Shown here: positions 1-6,535 of the stretch, in pieces
Layout: each line of letters begins with the position of its first letter
How positions within the stretch are numbered: position 1 is the stretch's first letter
Assembly: GCA_964455485.1 (NCBI GenBank)
Contig: CAYVXT010000008.1
Coordinates: 1 to 15,851, forward strand
DNA length: 15,851 bases
Origin: CAYVXT01 sp964455485
GTDB taxonomy: Bacteria; Patescibacteriota; Minisyncoccia; Phycocordibacterales; WO2-35-19
Reading direction: 5' to 3'
Translations under genes and position numbers: made by a program
Notes under the pieces: generated by a model
Databases searched by the model: none
Seen by the model: only the letters and a program-made list of their open reading frames with translations
What the model was told of the DNA's origin: nothing

Positions 1-698
1 TTACCTTTGTACTCCAAAACCTCCGGGCGAGTGTAGTGAGGAGACTCCAAACCATATTCCCCTACCCCACCTTCTTTTTCATTTTTCAAAAGTAGGTTCC
101 AGTGTGATTCTTCCTGAAGTGATTCAAGTTTTATTACATCAGGTACCAAGCGAGCTACTGCAGAAGAAACCACCATAGCTGCCACATCTCCGTCAGTCAA
201 CACATATGGACCAATAGAAATTTCTTCTGCTTTAAGAGCTGTTTTTACTCGTTCATCTATACCCTCGTACCTACCTGTTATAAAAATAATGTCTTTATAT
301 TTTTGTGCCCACTCGTATGCCATTTTTTGATTAAACGCTTTCCCTTTTGCTGAAAAAAGCACAATTTTCGGTTTCTTACTGGTGTTTTGGCCCTTGTTTT
401 GTCCCCTACCCTTTGGGGAGGGGGTTGGGGGTGGGGCTATCTTTTTCATAGCTCTCTCCACAGCCTTCAAAATAGGTTCTGCCTGGAGTACCATCCCCGC
501 TCCTCCTCCGTAAGGTTTGTCGTCGACTCTTAAATAAGGCTTTTCATTTTTCTTTTGTGATTTGGTTGGTTTGACTGACTCACGAGGATTATAAAAATTA
601 AATTTTACTTTCTTATCTTTTTGGGCACGTGACAAAATAGACGTACTCAAATACGAATCAAAACTGTCCGGAAATAATGTGACTATATGAAAATTCAT
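1..698 (-). CDS. trmD: tRNA (guanine-N1)-methyltransferase TrmD, C-terminus cut by window edge
   Basis: Methylates G37 next to the anticodon of certain tRNAs (SAM-dependent, SPOUT family), which prevents +1 frameshifting. Read by hand from an ATG at 698; 232 codons are visible and the frame is open at the window edge. The product starts MNFHIVTLFPDSF and has the family motifs VDDKPYGGGAGM (about residues 58-69), ITGRYEGIDERV, and SIGPYVLTDGD in the trefoil-knot SAM site, then the HYTRPEVLEYKG segment at residues 221-232. Residues about 87-107 (containing PPPTPSPKGRGQNKGQN) are an extra loop not present in E. coli TrmD, encoded by a G/C-run repeat (see 403-436). It is the last visible gene of an rpsP-khpA-trmD order; rimM, which usually lies between khpA and trmD, is missing. 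No Shine-Dalgarno precedes the start. The function is secure; effects of the extra loop are unknown. Confidence 0.95.
   Translation of the reverse strand, partial: MNFHIVTLFPDSFDSYLSTSILSRAQKDKKVKFNFYNPRESVKPTKSQKKNEKPYLRVDDKPYGGGAGMVLQAEPILKAVERAMKKIAPPPTPSPKGRGQNKGQNTSKKPKIVLFSAKGKAFNQKMAYEWAQKYKDIIFITGRYEGIDERVKTALKAEEISIGPYVLTDGDVAAMVVSSAVARLVPDVIKLESLQEESHWNLLLKNEKEGGVGEYGLESPHYTRPEVLEYKG
403..436. repeat. C-run/G-run inverted repeat with potential G-quadruplex inside trmD
   Basis: On the plus strand CCCCTACCC, TTT and then four G-runs (415-418, 420-424, 427-431, 433-436) separated by loops of 1, 2 and 1 nt. The G-runs meet the usual G4 pattern with four tetrads. The C-run before them can alternatively pair with the first two G-runs as a hairpin. 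It is translated in frame within trmD as a Pro/Gly-rich loop. It looks like a palindromic repeat that landed in the gene without breaking the frame; that origin is inference. Confidence 0.6.
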
Positions 699-754
699 TG
701 TAAAAGCGCAAAATTCAAAACGAAAAATGCAAAATAAATATATAACAAAAAAAT

Positions 755-789
755 CAAAAAATCAAACAAAAACCACCCAAACGGGCAGT
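755..789 (-). terminator. Putative intrinsic terminator/attenuator between khpA and trmD
   Basis: On the minus strand, ACTGCCC-GTTT-GGGTGGT (7-bp stem with two G-U pairs) is followed by a long U-rich tract (TTTTGTTTGATTTTTTG). It lies 28 nt past the khpA stop and about 74 nt before trmD, so it may separate or attenuate trmD expression within the operon. Confidence 0.55.
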
Positions 790-817
790 ATTTGTTTTAA
801 GCTTTTCGCTTTAATTT

Positions 818-1141
818 TTACAATTTTAGGTCTTCCATTACATCATCAACTGATTTCATTTGATGAGAGGTTGACTCTGAAGAAGATTTTCTACCTCCTT
901 CTGGTTCGTTAATTTTTAGATTTACTCGAGCATTGTTTTTCATGCCAACTACTCGGAGCAAAATGCGAATTGCTTTTGCTGTGTTACCTGATCGTCCGAT
1001 AATCTTACCCATGTCATCTGGATGTACGTCGAGTGTAAGAAGAACTCCCATTTCATCAACAGTTCTGTTTATTTTTACAGACTCTGGATGATCTACTAAT
1101 CCCTTAACGACGAACTCCAAAAATTGAGCGTCTTGTTCCAT
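818..1141 (-). CDS. khpA: KH-domain RNA-binding protein KhpA (YlqC family)
   Basis: Small RNA-binding protein of 107 aa. In Firmicutes KhpA pairs with KhpB/EloR and binds many transcripts; the role in other phyla is less clear. A single type II KH domain fills residues about 5-80: LEFVVKGLVDHPESVKIN, then the RNA-gripping GxxG loop as IGRSG (residues 48-52) and the following helix NTAKAIRILLR. The C-terminal 25 residues are Ser/Lys/Glu-rich and probably disordered. It follows rpsP, the conserved bacterial order. It has its own well-formed promoter (1223-1251) and a leader of about 75 nt that can form GGACCAG/CTGATCC and TGAC/GTCA hairpins. The start ATG is preceded by AAAACCGAA, with no Shine-Dalgarno. 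Confidence 0.93.
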   Translation of the reverse strand: MEQDAQFLEFVVKGLVDHPESVKINRTVDEMGVLLTLDVHPDDMGKIIGRSGNTAKAIRILLRVVGMKNNARVNLKINEPEGGRKSSSESTSHQMKSVDDVMEDLKL

Positions 1142-1222
1142 TTCGGTTTTACTAATTATAATCTGCCTGATTGACTAATCGTCACTCCGGCAAGGATCAG
1201 TTTAAGCTGGTCCTGTATTAAA

Positions 1223-1251
1223 AGTATATAATATGAGATGAAGATGTGCAA
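1223..1251 (-). promoter_or_regulatory. Sigma70-type promoter for khpA
   Basis: Minus strand -35 TTGCAC (1251-1246), 17-nt spacer, -10 TATACT (1228-1223). It lies just beyond the rpsP stop codon, with a predicted transcript start near 1216, giving khpA-trmD a promoter independent of rpsP. Confidence 0.6.
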
Positions 1252-1259
1252 AAGGTGAA

Positions 1260-1685
1260 TTACTCTGCTTTTGCTTCTTCTTGAGCGGCTTCAATAGTAG
1301 CTTCAGTTTCGGTGTTGATTGGTTCGGAATCGGCTGATCCTTCTGCCGGAACATTTGTTTCAACAGTGGCTGTACTTGCTGCAGATTCCTCAGTTTTTTC
1401 AGTAGCAGTCGGCCTCTTTTTTGGAAGATTGTTGATTTTCTTTCCAGAAACTACTTTTCTTTCAACTAATAGGTTGTGAACTGTGTCAGAAAGTTTTGCA
1501 CCCTTTGACATCCACTCTTTTACTTTGTCATTGTTAAAAACAGCTTTTTCAGCTCTTCTGGCGTCATAACTACCAAGTATTTCCAAAAATCTCCCACTTT
1601 TTGGGCTATTTTTAGAATCAGTCAAAACAAGCCTAAAAACTGGCTCGTGCTTTCTACCTACTCTTTGTAATCTAATCATTAACAT
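1260..1685 (-). CDS. rpsP: 30S ribosomal protein S16 with long acidic tail
   Basis: Structural protein of the small ribosomal subunit, binding 16S rRNA in the body. Residues 1-85 match the S16 core: IRLQRVGRKHEPVFRLVLTDSKNSPKSGRFLEILGSYDAR, then a short helix pair ending LLVERKVVSGKK. From about residue 90 a Thr/Glu/Ala-rich, acidic tail of about 50 residues follows; E. coli S16 has 82 residues and no such tail. Two in-frame ATGs (1685 and 1679) sit together; MLMIRLQR and MIRLQR are both plausible, and neither has a Shine-Dalgarno. The gene lies 55 nt after the 100-aa orphan and shares its promoter at 2067-2095. Confidence 0.96.
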   Translation of the reverse strand: MLMIRLQRVGRKHEPVFRLVLTDSKNSPKSGRFLEILGSYDARRAEKAVFNNDKVKEWMSKGAKLSDTVHNLLVERKVVSGKKINNLPKKRPTATEKTEESAASTATVETNVPAEGSADSEPINTETEATIEAAQEEAKAE

Positions 1686-1740
1686 ATGCCCGGAAATGCT
1701 ATCAAATTAACTCTAAATAGTCAATTAGCCAAAATACCCT

Positions 1741-2043
1741 TTAAGCCGCGGCCCCCATAGACTTGTCATTACTCCCATTTTTCCAGTTTTTATGACCAAC
1801 TCCTCCTTCCATTGTTTCAAGCTTTTGTATCAAAAAAGCCCTTTCTTCCTCCTCAAGAGAATTTAAATTACCTGTTCTATCTTTCGTGTTTAATTCATAT
1901 ATTCTAGTTCTCAACTTTATCTTTTCCCTTTCAGGGTCACTGTTGTCTTCCCCATTTTCAAACCTTTGACCGGGATCTGTGTTTTCAGCTACCTCGCTCT
2001 TAGGTTCATAGTTATTTCCCTTAAAAAAATTTAAAAACTCCAT
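1741..2043 (-). CDS. Orphan 100-aa hydrophilic protein, first gene of the rpsP operon
   Basis: I do not recognise this protein. It is charged and soluble, with no signal peptide or membrane segment. Residues about 3-8 are hydrophobic (FLNFF), residues 15-40 acidic and low-complexity, and residues 40-77 (KIKLRTRIYELNTKDRTGNLNSLEEEERAFLIQKLETME) look like a helical hairpin; the end is Gly/Asn/Ala-rich. It starts at an ATG about 17-20 nt after the predicted transcript start of the near-consensus promoter, so its mRNA leader would be very short, and there is no Shine-Dalgarno. Position at the head of a ribosomal protein operon suggests a link to ribosome or RNA function, but that is guilt by association only. 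Confidence 0.72.
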   Translation of the reverse strand: MEFLNFFKGNNYEPKSEVAENTDPGQRFENGEDNSDPEREKIKLRTRIYELNTKDRTGNLNSLEEEERAFLIQKLETMEGGVGHKNWKNGSNDKSMGAAA

Positions 2044-2066
2044 AGTGGTTGCTTAAGTCTAAGTGT

Positions 2067-2095
2067 TTATAATAGCACAATGAAAAAGCTGTCAA
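2067..2095 (-). promoter_or_regulatory. Strong sigma70 promoter of the orphan-rpsP operon
   Basis: Minus strand -35 TTGACA (2095-2090, perfect consensus), 17-nt spacer, -10 TTATAA (2072-2067). The predicted transcript start is near 2060, only about 17 nt before the ATG at 2043. It is the best promoter match in the window. Confidence 0.7.
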
Positions 2096-2126
2096 ATCTG
2101 ATATAGTGGACAGGATAGTTATAAAA

Positions 2127-2208
2127 GGGCACGTGGCGGAACTGGTATACGCGTACGTCTCAGAAGCGTATCCCGAAAGGGTTGAGAGTTCAAATCTCTC
2201 CGTGCCCA
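2127..2208 (+). tRNA. tRNA-Leu, anticodon CAG
   Basis: A class II tRNA of 82 nt. Acceptor GGGCACG pairs with CGTGCCC (2201-2207), discriminator A2208. D stem GCG/CGC, anticodon stem TACGT/GCGTA around loop CTCAGAA with anticodon CAG at 2161-2163 (reads CUG), long variable arm CCC-GAAA-GGG, T stem GAGAG/CTCTC with loop TTCAAAT. CCA is not encoded (the sequence continues CACACG), so a CCA-adding enzyme is needed. The last 18 nt of the gene, plus one base, recur at 2337-2355. Confidence 0.96.
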
Positions 2209-2209
2209 C
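2191..2209 (+). repeat. Direct repeat copy 1 (within tRNA-Leu)
   Basis: CAAATCTCTCCGTGCCCAC, covering part of the T loop, the T-stem 3' strand, the acceptor 3' strand, the discriminator and one further base. Confidence 0.9.
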
Positions 2210-2336
2210 ACGAAGAAACCAATTTATTGGTTTCTGTGAGGATTTGAAAGGCACAGGCATATTTTCTTCAGCAGAAGAAAATGCCGAGCCGGGGTCGCGG
2301 AAATTTCTGAGTGACGGCGAAGAAATTATCTGTGAC

Positions 2337-2355
2337 CAAATCTCTCCGTGCCCAC
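2337..2355 (+). repeat. Direct repeat copy 2 (detached tRNA-Leu 3' end)
   Basis: Identical over 19 bp to 2191-2209 and 146 bp downstream of it. No tRNA 5' half precedes it, so it is not a tRNA gene. Confidence 0.9.
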
Positions 2356-2371
2356 CGAGTTTTCCACGTAT

Positions 2372-2413
2372 TTGAGTTTTATGAAAGAGGTGTGAATGAT
2401 AAAATAAACTCAA
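2372..2413 (+). promoter_or_regulatory. Inverted repeat abutting the glycerate kinase start
   Basis: TTGAGTTT (2372-2379) and AAACTCAA (2406-2413) form an 8-bp stem around a 26-nt loop. The stem ends one base before the GTG start at 2415, so if transcribed it would place the start codon at the foot of a hairpin. A role in translation control is inference; no convincing promoter was found here. Confidence 0.4.
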
Positions 2414-2414
2414 G

Positions 2415-3698
2415 GTGTCTATTATTTTAAACCGAAGCGAGCTAGCCACTAGCTCCTTGCGGAATGCTGCTTTAGATATTCTAGAGGCTGGATACTCCGC
2501 AATAAACACAGAAAAAATATTGAAAAGCAAAATCACTTTGGAAGAAGGGGGTGCTTTGTGCATAGAAGATACTGGTTTTCAATGCAATTTTTATGAAAGA
2601 ATATTTTTTATTGGTATTGGAAAATGTGCATTTGACGGGGCCAAAGTCATAGAAGAAATTTTGGGAGACAAACTGACCGATGGAATAGTACTTGACGTAA
2701 AAGCTGGTGTTCTTAAAAGAATAAAGTCATATCAAGGCACTCACCCATATCCTTCTGAGCAAAATGTGACAGTCACTAAACAAATTTTGGAAATGATAGA
2801 AGGTGTTACAGAAAGGGATTTAGTACTCGTTCTTATTTCCGGAGGAGGCTCTTCCCTCTTGTGTTTACCGCATGAAATTAATTGCAATACTTTGATCGAA
2901 ATCACAAAGTCTCTGACCAAAAAAGGGGCTGATATATTTGAGCTAAATACTGTAAGGAAACATTTGTCTGAAATCCAAGGTGGTGGTTTGGCGAAAGCCC
3001 TCTATCCGGCACAAGTAGTATCTCTTATTTTTTCTGATGTAATGGGAAATGACATTGGAATGGTGGCTTCAGGACCGACGGTATACGACGAAACTACTGC
3101 TGCGGATGCTGTTCAGGTCATGAGAAAGTATGGCTTGATGGATAAAGAAATAATGCCCGACTTTCAAATTTTAGAGACTCCGAAAGACCCAAAATATTTT
3201 CTGAATGTAAAAAATGTACTTGTTGCCTCAAACAAAGACGCGCTTTTGGCAATGGAAACTAAAGCTCGGGAATTGGGTTATGATGCGGTTATTGAAAGTG
3301 ATACTTTGTCAGGAAATGCAAATGAGATCGGTGTGCAATTTTCAACAATGGATATAAAAAGTAAATCATGCTCCCTATTTGGTGGAGAAACTACAGTAAA
3401 AGTAAATGGTACTGGAATGGGTGGACGAAACCAAGAGGTTGCACTTTCTGCTTTATCAAACCTAAAAAATGGCATTGTGTTTGCGGCCGTTTCTTCAGAT
3501 GGTTGGGACAATACTGAGCATGCTGGAGCCCTCGTGGATACTGAAATATTAGAAAAGGCGAAATCAGAAGGAATTTTTCCAGAAGAATATTTAGCAAAAA
3601 ACGACAGCTACAATTTTTTTAAAAATGTTGGAGGTGCTATCAAAACAGGAAGGCTTGGTAGTAATGTATCTGACTTGTTTATCTTATTAAAGGAATAA
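2415..3698 (+). CDS. Glycerate 2-kinase, type II (DUF4147/MOFRL family)
   Basis: Phosphorylates D-glycerate with ATP, typically to 2-phosphoglycerate, which enters glycolysis just above enolase. The length, 427 aa, is normal for the GckA/TtuD class. The N-terminal nucleotide-binding domain shows a conserved Lys region (FFIGIGKCAFDGAK), the glycine-rich LVLISGGGSSLLCLP loop, NTVRKHLSEIQGGGLAKA and VMGNDIGMVASGPTVYD. The C-terminal MOFRL domain has SLFGGETTVKVNGTGMGGRNQEVAL and AAVSSDGWDNTEHAGALVD. Translation begins at a GTG right after an inverted repeat and lacks a Shine-Dalgarno; an ATG upstream in another frame meets a stop. The stop lies 11 nt before ppsA, so the two form an operon. It may let the cell use glycerate or its precursors as a feed into PEP. 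The family does not reveal 2- versus 3-phosphorylation by itself; 2-kinase is the usual activity. Confidence 0.93.
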   Translation: MSIILNRSELATSSLRNAALDILEAGYSAINTEKILKSKITLEEGGALCIEDTGFQCNFYERIFFIGIGKCAFDGAKVIEEILGDKLTDGIVLDVKAGVLKRIKSYQGTHPYPSEQNVTVTKQILEMIEGVTERDLVLVLISGGGSSLLCLPHEINCNTLIEITKSLTKKGADIFELNTVRKHLSEIQGGGLAKALYPAQVVSLIFSDVMGNDIGMVASGPTVYDETTAADAVQVMRKYGLMDKEIMPDFQILETPKDPKYFLNVKNVLVASNKDALLAMETKARELGYDAVIESDTLSGNANEIGVQFSTMDIKSKSCSLFGGETTVKVNGTGMGGRNQEVALSALSNLKNGIVFAAVSSDGWDNTEHAGALVDTEILEKAKSEGIFPEEYLAKNDSYNFFKNVGGAIKTGRLGSNVSDLFILLKE

Positions 3699-3709
3699 TT
3701 ATTAAAATA

Positions 3710-6139
3710 ATGAACGACAAAAATACTAAATTCATACTTTGGTTTGACCAACTAAACATTCAAGATGTTACTTTGGTTGGAGGGAAAAATGCTTCTTTGG
3801 GGGAAATGTACACATCACTTGTACCAAAAGGTATCCGCATACCAAACGGTTTTGCGGTCACTGCATATGCATACAAGTATTTTATCGAAAAAGCCGGGCT
3901 TATGTCGTTCATCCAATCAGAGCTCAAAGACCTAGATACTTCAGATGTAAAAAACCTCCAAAAGATTGGAAAGAAAATACGTGAAAAAATAATTGACTCA
4001 GATTTGCCACAAGATTTGCAGAATGAAATCACTCAGGCTTATTCTGACCTTTCAAATGCATATCAAATGGAGGAAGCTGATACTGCGGTGCGGTCCTCTG
4101 CTACTGCCGAAGACTTGCCGGGAGCATCTTTTGCTGGAGAGCATGAGACATATTTGAATGTTGTTGGAGCAAAAAATGTTTTACAGGCTACTAAGGAAGC
4201 CATGGCTTCTCTTTGGAATGATCGTGCTATTTCTTATCGAGTAGACAAGGGCTTCAATCATTTTGATGTTGCACTTTCTGTTGGGGTTCAAAAAATGGTT
4301 CGTTCAGACATGGGTTCTTCCGGAGTCATGTTTACACTTGATACTGAGAGTGGATTTAGAGGAGTGGTTGAAATTGATGCTTCTTGGGGTTTAGGTGAGA
4401 TGGTGGTGCAAGGCAAAGTGACACCCGACTCATATTTGATTTTTAAACCTACTCTCAATCAAAACTTCTCACCTATTATTAAAAAGACTATTGGCTCAAA
4501 GGAAAGCAAAATGATATATGTTGCTTCTGGCAAAAATGCTCTTTCCGCAACAAAAGCCATTAAGGAGGTAAATGTGGATAAAAAAGAAAGAGAAAGTTTT
4601 GTACTGACAAATGAAGAAATTCTTACTCTTGCAAGATGGGCAGTTGAAATTGAAAATCACTATACCGAACGCCGTGGCACCCCTACTCCAATGGATATGG
4701 AATGGGCAAAAGATGGCATAACAAATGAGCTCTTTATTGTGCAGGCTCGTCCTGAAACTGTGCAAGCAGGTAAAGACCATCTCACAATCACTGAGTATTC
4801 AATGAAAACTGATCAGAAACCAATTGTAGAAGGTATAGCAGTTGGCACCAAAATCGCTTCAGGCAAGGCCCGTATTATTACTGATGTGAAAAAATTAAAC
4901 GAGTTTGAAGAAGGTGAAATTTTAGTTACCGAAATCACAGATCCAGATTGGGAGCCAATAATGAAAATGGCAAGCGCCATAATTACTGAAAAAGGTGGCA
5001 GGACTTCACATGCCGCTATCGTATCTCGCGAGCTCGGCATACCAGCTTGTATCGGTACAGGAAACGCACTTTCAAAACTCAAAACTGGTGACGTGATAAC
5101 AGTGGACACTTCAAGCGGTACGGCTGGTCATGTATATCAGGGCAAACTTGAATGGCAAGAAAAAGTGCACGATGTATCACAAGTGCCTGAGACTCGCACA
5201 AAAGTTTGTATGAATATCGGTAGTCCTGAGAGCGCATTTATGTATTCTTTTATTCCAAACAAGGGAGTTGGTCTTGCAAGAGAGGAGTTTATAATCGCCT
5301 CCGGCATACGTGTGCACCCAAATGCATTGCTTCAGTATAGTGACCTCCCTGCTACTATTAGGCACAAAATTGACCAGGCTACGCTCGGTTATGAAGACAA
5401 AGTGCAGTTTTATATCGACAAACTTGCAGAAGGTATAGGGCAAATCGGTGCAGCTTTTTGGCCCCATGACGTGGTGGTACGATTTTCTGATTTCAAAACA
5501 AATGAATATGCGACTTTGCTTGGTGGTAAAGACTACGAGCCAAGTGAGGAAAATCCAATGCTCGGTTGGCGGGGTGCTTCGCGCTATCATGATCCTAAAT
5601 TTGCCGAAGCTTTCAAACTTGAGTGCAGAGCTATAAGGAAAATCAGAAATGAGTTTGGCATCAAAAATATTGTTCCGATGATTCCTTTCTGTAGAACTCC
5701 TGAAGAAGGTAAAAAAGTTTTGGAAATAATGGAGAGTGAGGGTTTGAGGCGTGGTGAAGATGGACTCAAAGTTTATGTGATGTGCGAAATCCCAACCAAT
5801 GTTTTGCGAGCCGATGAATTTCTAGATATTTTTGACGGATTCTCTATTGGTTCAAATGACTTGGCTCAACTTACTTTAGGTCTTGATCGTGATTCAGGTA
5901 TTGTGGCTCACATATCAAACGAAAATGATCCTGCTGTCAAAACTCTCGTTTCAATGGCCATACAAAAGTGTCGTGAGCGTGGCAAATACATTGGTTTCTG
6001 CGGCCAAGCTCCTTCTGACTACCCTGATTTCTTGCGCTTCCTTATCCAAAACAAAATTGAATCTGTCTCCTTGAACCCCGACTCCGTCATCCCAATGCTC
6101 TCTGCTATTGCGGAGGAAGAAGCAAGGCAAAATAATTAA
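3710..6139 (+). CDS. ppsA: Phosphoenolpyruvate synthase
   Basis: Converts pyruvate, ATP and water to PEP, AMP and phosphate in gluconeogenesis; in some low-energy organisms it has been proposed to run toward pyruvate and ATP. The 809 aa match the family's usual size of about 790-820. The N-terminal ATP-binding domain has LVGGKNASLGEMY and RSSATAEDLPGASFAGEHETYLNV; the swivelling phosphohistidine domain has GGRTSHAAIVSRELGIPACIG with the carrier His at residue 434; the C-terminal PEP/pyruvate TIM barrel has MCEIPTN, DGFSIGSNDLAQLTLGLDRDSG and GFCGQAPSDYP with the catalytic Cys at residue 764. It lacks the extra regions of pyruvate phosphate dikinase (about 870-900 aa). It lies 11 nt behind glycerate kinase. 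Upstream AAAGGA is too far from the ATG to act as a normal Shine-Dalgarno. Confidence 0.95.
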   Translation: MNDKNTKFILWFDQLNIQDVTLVGGKNASLGEMYTSLVPKGIRIPNGFAVTAYAYKYFIEKAGLMSFIQSELKDLDTSDVKNLQKIGKKIREKIIDSDLPQDLQNEITQAYSDLSNAYQMEEADTAVRSSATAEDLPGASFAGEHETYLNVVGAKNVLQATKEAMASLWNDRAISYRVDKGFNHFDVALSVGVQKMVRSDMGSSGVMFTLDTESGFRGVVEIDASWGLGEMVVQGKVTPDSYLIFKPTLNQNFSPIIKKTIGSKESKMIYVASGKNALSATKAIKEVNVDKKERESFVLTNEEILTLARWAVEIENHYTERRGTPTPMDMEWAKDGITNELFIVQARPETVQAGKDHLTITEYSMKTDQKPIVEGIAVGTKIASGKARIITDVKKLNEFEEGEILVTEITDPDWEPIMKMASAIITEKGGRTSHAAIVSRELGIPACIGTGNALSKLKTGDVITVDTSSGTAGHVYQGKLEWQEKVHDVSQVPETRTKVCMNIGSPESAFMYSFIPNKGVGLAREEFIIASGIRVHPNALLQYSDLPATIRHKIDQATLGYEDKVQFYIDKLAEGIGQIGAAFWPHDVVVRFSDFKTNEYATLLGGKDYEPSEENPMLGWRGASRYHDPKFAEAFKLECRAIRKIRNEFGIKNIVPMIPFCRTPEEGKKVLEIMESEGLRRGEDGLKVYVMCEIPTNVLRADEFLDIFDGFSIGSNDLAQLTLGLDRDSGIVAHISNENDPAVKTLVSMAIQKCRERGKYIGFCGQAPSDYPDFLRFLIQNKIESVSLNPDSVIPMLSAIAEEEARQNN

Positions 6140-6141
6140 AA

Positions 6142-6173
6142 TATCCCGCCGGCGTCACTGCACCAGCGGGATA
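6142..6173 (-). terminator. Hairpin between convergent ppsA and the 82-aa gene
   Basis: Perfect stem TATCCCGC/GCGGGATA with a 16-nt loop. On the minus strand it is followed by TTTTAATTATTTT, a reasonable U-tract for the 82-aa gene; in the plus direction no U-tract follows. Confidence 0.65.
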
Positions 6174-6190
6174 AATCATGAAGATCGTGA

Positions 6191-6439
6191 TCAGAAAAAG
6201 TGCGTTCCAGGGTTGAATGTGAAATTGACGTAGGGAATTTCTCCAGAAATGAATTTTCCTTCCCAGTCCAGACATTGACGATATACTTCGGACTTTACGT
6301 ACTCAACCTCCATTCCGGTTATTGAGTACGGAACATCAACCCTGTGCATATCGCCCTTTTTCCACGGCTTCTTTTGGTTGAGTGTTGTCACAACATCCGT
6401 GACAATCTCTTCCGCTCGCTCTCCAATTTTATTTTGCAT
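6191..6439 (-). CDS. Orphan 82-aa protein adjoining the TrpR-like regulator
   Basis: I do not recognise it. The soluble product runs MQNKIGERAEEIVTDVVTTLNQKKPWKKGDMHRVDVPYSI...CLDWEGKFISGEIPYVNFTFNPGTHFF: a helical, charged N-terminal third and probable beta strands after it, no membrane segment, one Cys. An alternative TTG start at 6469 would add 10 residues, but the predicted promoter (6458-6485) starts transcription after it, and the ATG at 6439 has the purine-rich GGGAGAAGGGTGGAT directly before it. A copy of the 20-bp palindrome lies upstream (6504-6523), so it is probably controlled together with the dehydrogenase gene. Base composition is visibly less AT-rich than the neighbouring genes. 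Coding status is likely but not certain. Confidence 0.65.
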   Translation of the reverse strand: MQNKIGERAEEIVTDVVTTLNQKKPWKKGDMHRVDVPYSITGMEVEYVKSEVYRQCLDWEGKFISGEIPYVNFTFNPGTHFF

Positions 6440-6457
6440 ATCCACCCTTCTCCCTAC

Positions 6458-6485
6458 ATTAAATATCAATATTAGAAAATTGCAA
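6458..6485 (-). promoter_or_regulatory. Candidate promoter of the 82-aa gene
   Basis: Minus strand -35 TTGCAA (6485-6480), 16-nt spacer, -10 TTTAAT (6463-6458); predicted transcript start near 6451. The palindrome at 6504-6523 is centred about 62 bp upstream of that start. Confidence 0.4.
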
Positions 6486-6503
6486 TGTTTTAAAATTCAG
6501 AAA

Positions 6504-6523
6504 TGTAGCGATTAATCGCTACA
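6504..6523. promoter_or_regulatory. Palindromic operator copy 1
   Basis: TGTAGCGATTAATCGCTACA is a perfect 20-bp palindrome, extended here to 26 bp (6501-6526). It is identical to 7033-7052. It lies upstream of the 82-aa gene and just past the end of the regulator gene. The perfect symmetry suits a homodimeric helix-turn-helix protein, with the adjacent TrpR-like protein the obvious candidate. Confidence 0.75.
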
Positions 6524-6535
6524 TTTAGAATCAGA

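Larger units (their letters stand above)
2191..2355 (+). mobile_element. Miniature att-like element at the tRNA-Leu 3' end
   Basis: A 19-bp perfect direct repeat (CAAATCTCTCCGTGCCCAC at 2191-2209 and 2337-2355) copies the tRNA T-arm and acceptor 3' half, the usual target of tyrosine-recombinase integration. Between the copies lie 127 bp with no gene and three hairpins: 2214-2235 (10-bp stem), 2256-2285 (GGCA, TTTTCTTC stem with loop AGCA) and 2294-2336 (15-bp stem with one bulged A and two G-T pairs). It could be the scar of an excised or degraded integrative element, a non-autonomous miniature element, or the remnant of a tandem tRNA. Confidence 0.55.

Noticed and set aside
699..817. A hidden rimM or small gene between khpA and trmD
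   Set aside because: The space is only 119 nt, A/T-rich, and contains a terminator-like hairpin; no coding pattern was found.
2337..2355. A second tRNA
   Set aside because: Only the 3' 19 nt match; no acceptor 5' strand, D arm or anticodon arm precedes it.
2106..2375. 89-aa open frame on the plus strand
   Set aside because: It translates the tRNA-Leu gene and the hairpin-rich repeat; RNA explains the sequence.
2021..2563. 180-aa open frame on the minus strand
   Set aside because: It runs antisense through tRNA-Leu, the duplicated repeat and the start of glycerate kinase, with no family resemblance.
3710..6139. Pyruvate phosphate dikinase instead of PEP synthase
   Set aside because: Length and the N-terminal WFDQLNIQDVTLVGGKNASLGEMY pattern match PEP synthase; the dikinase is longer with a different start.
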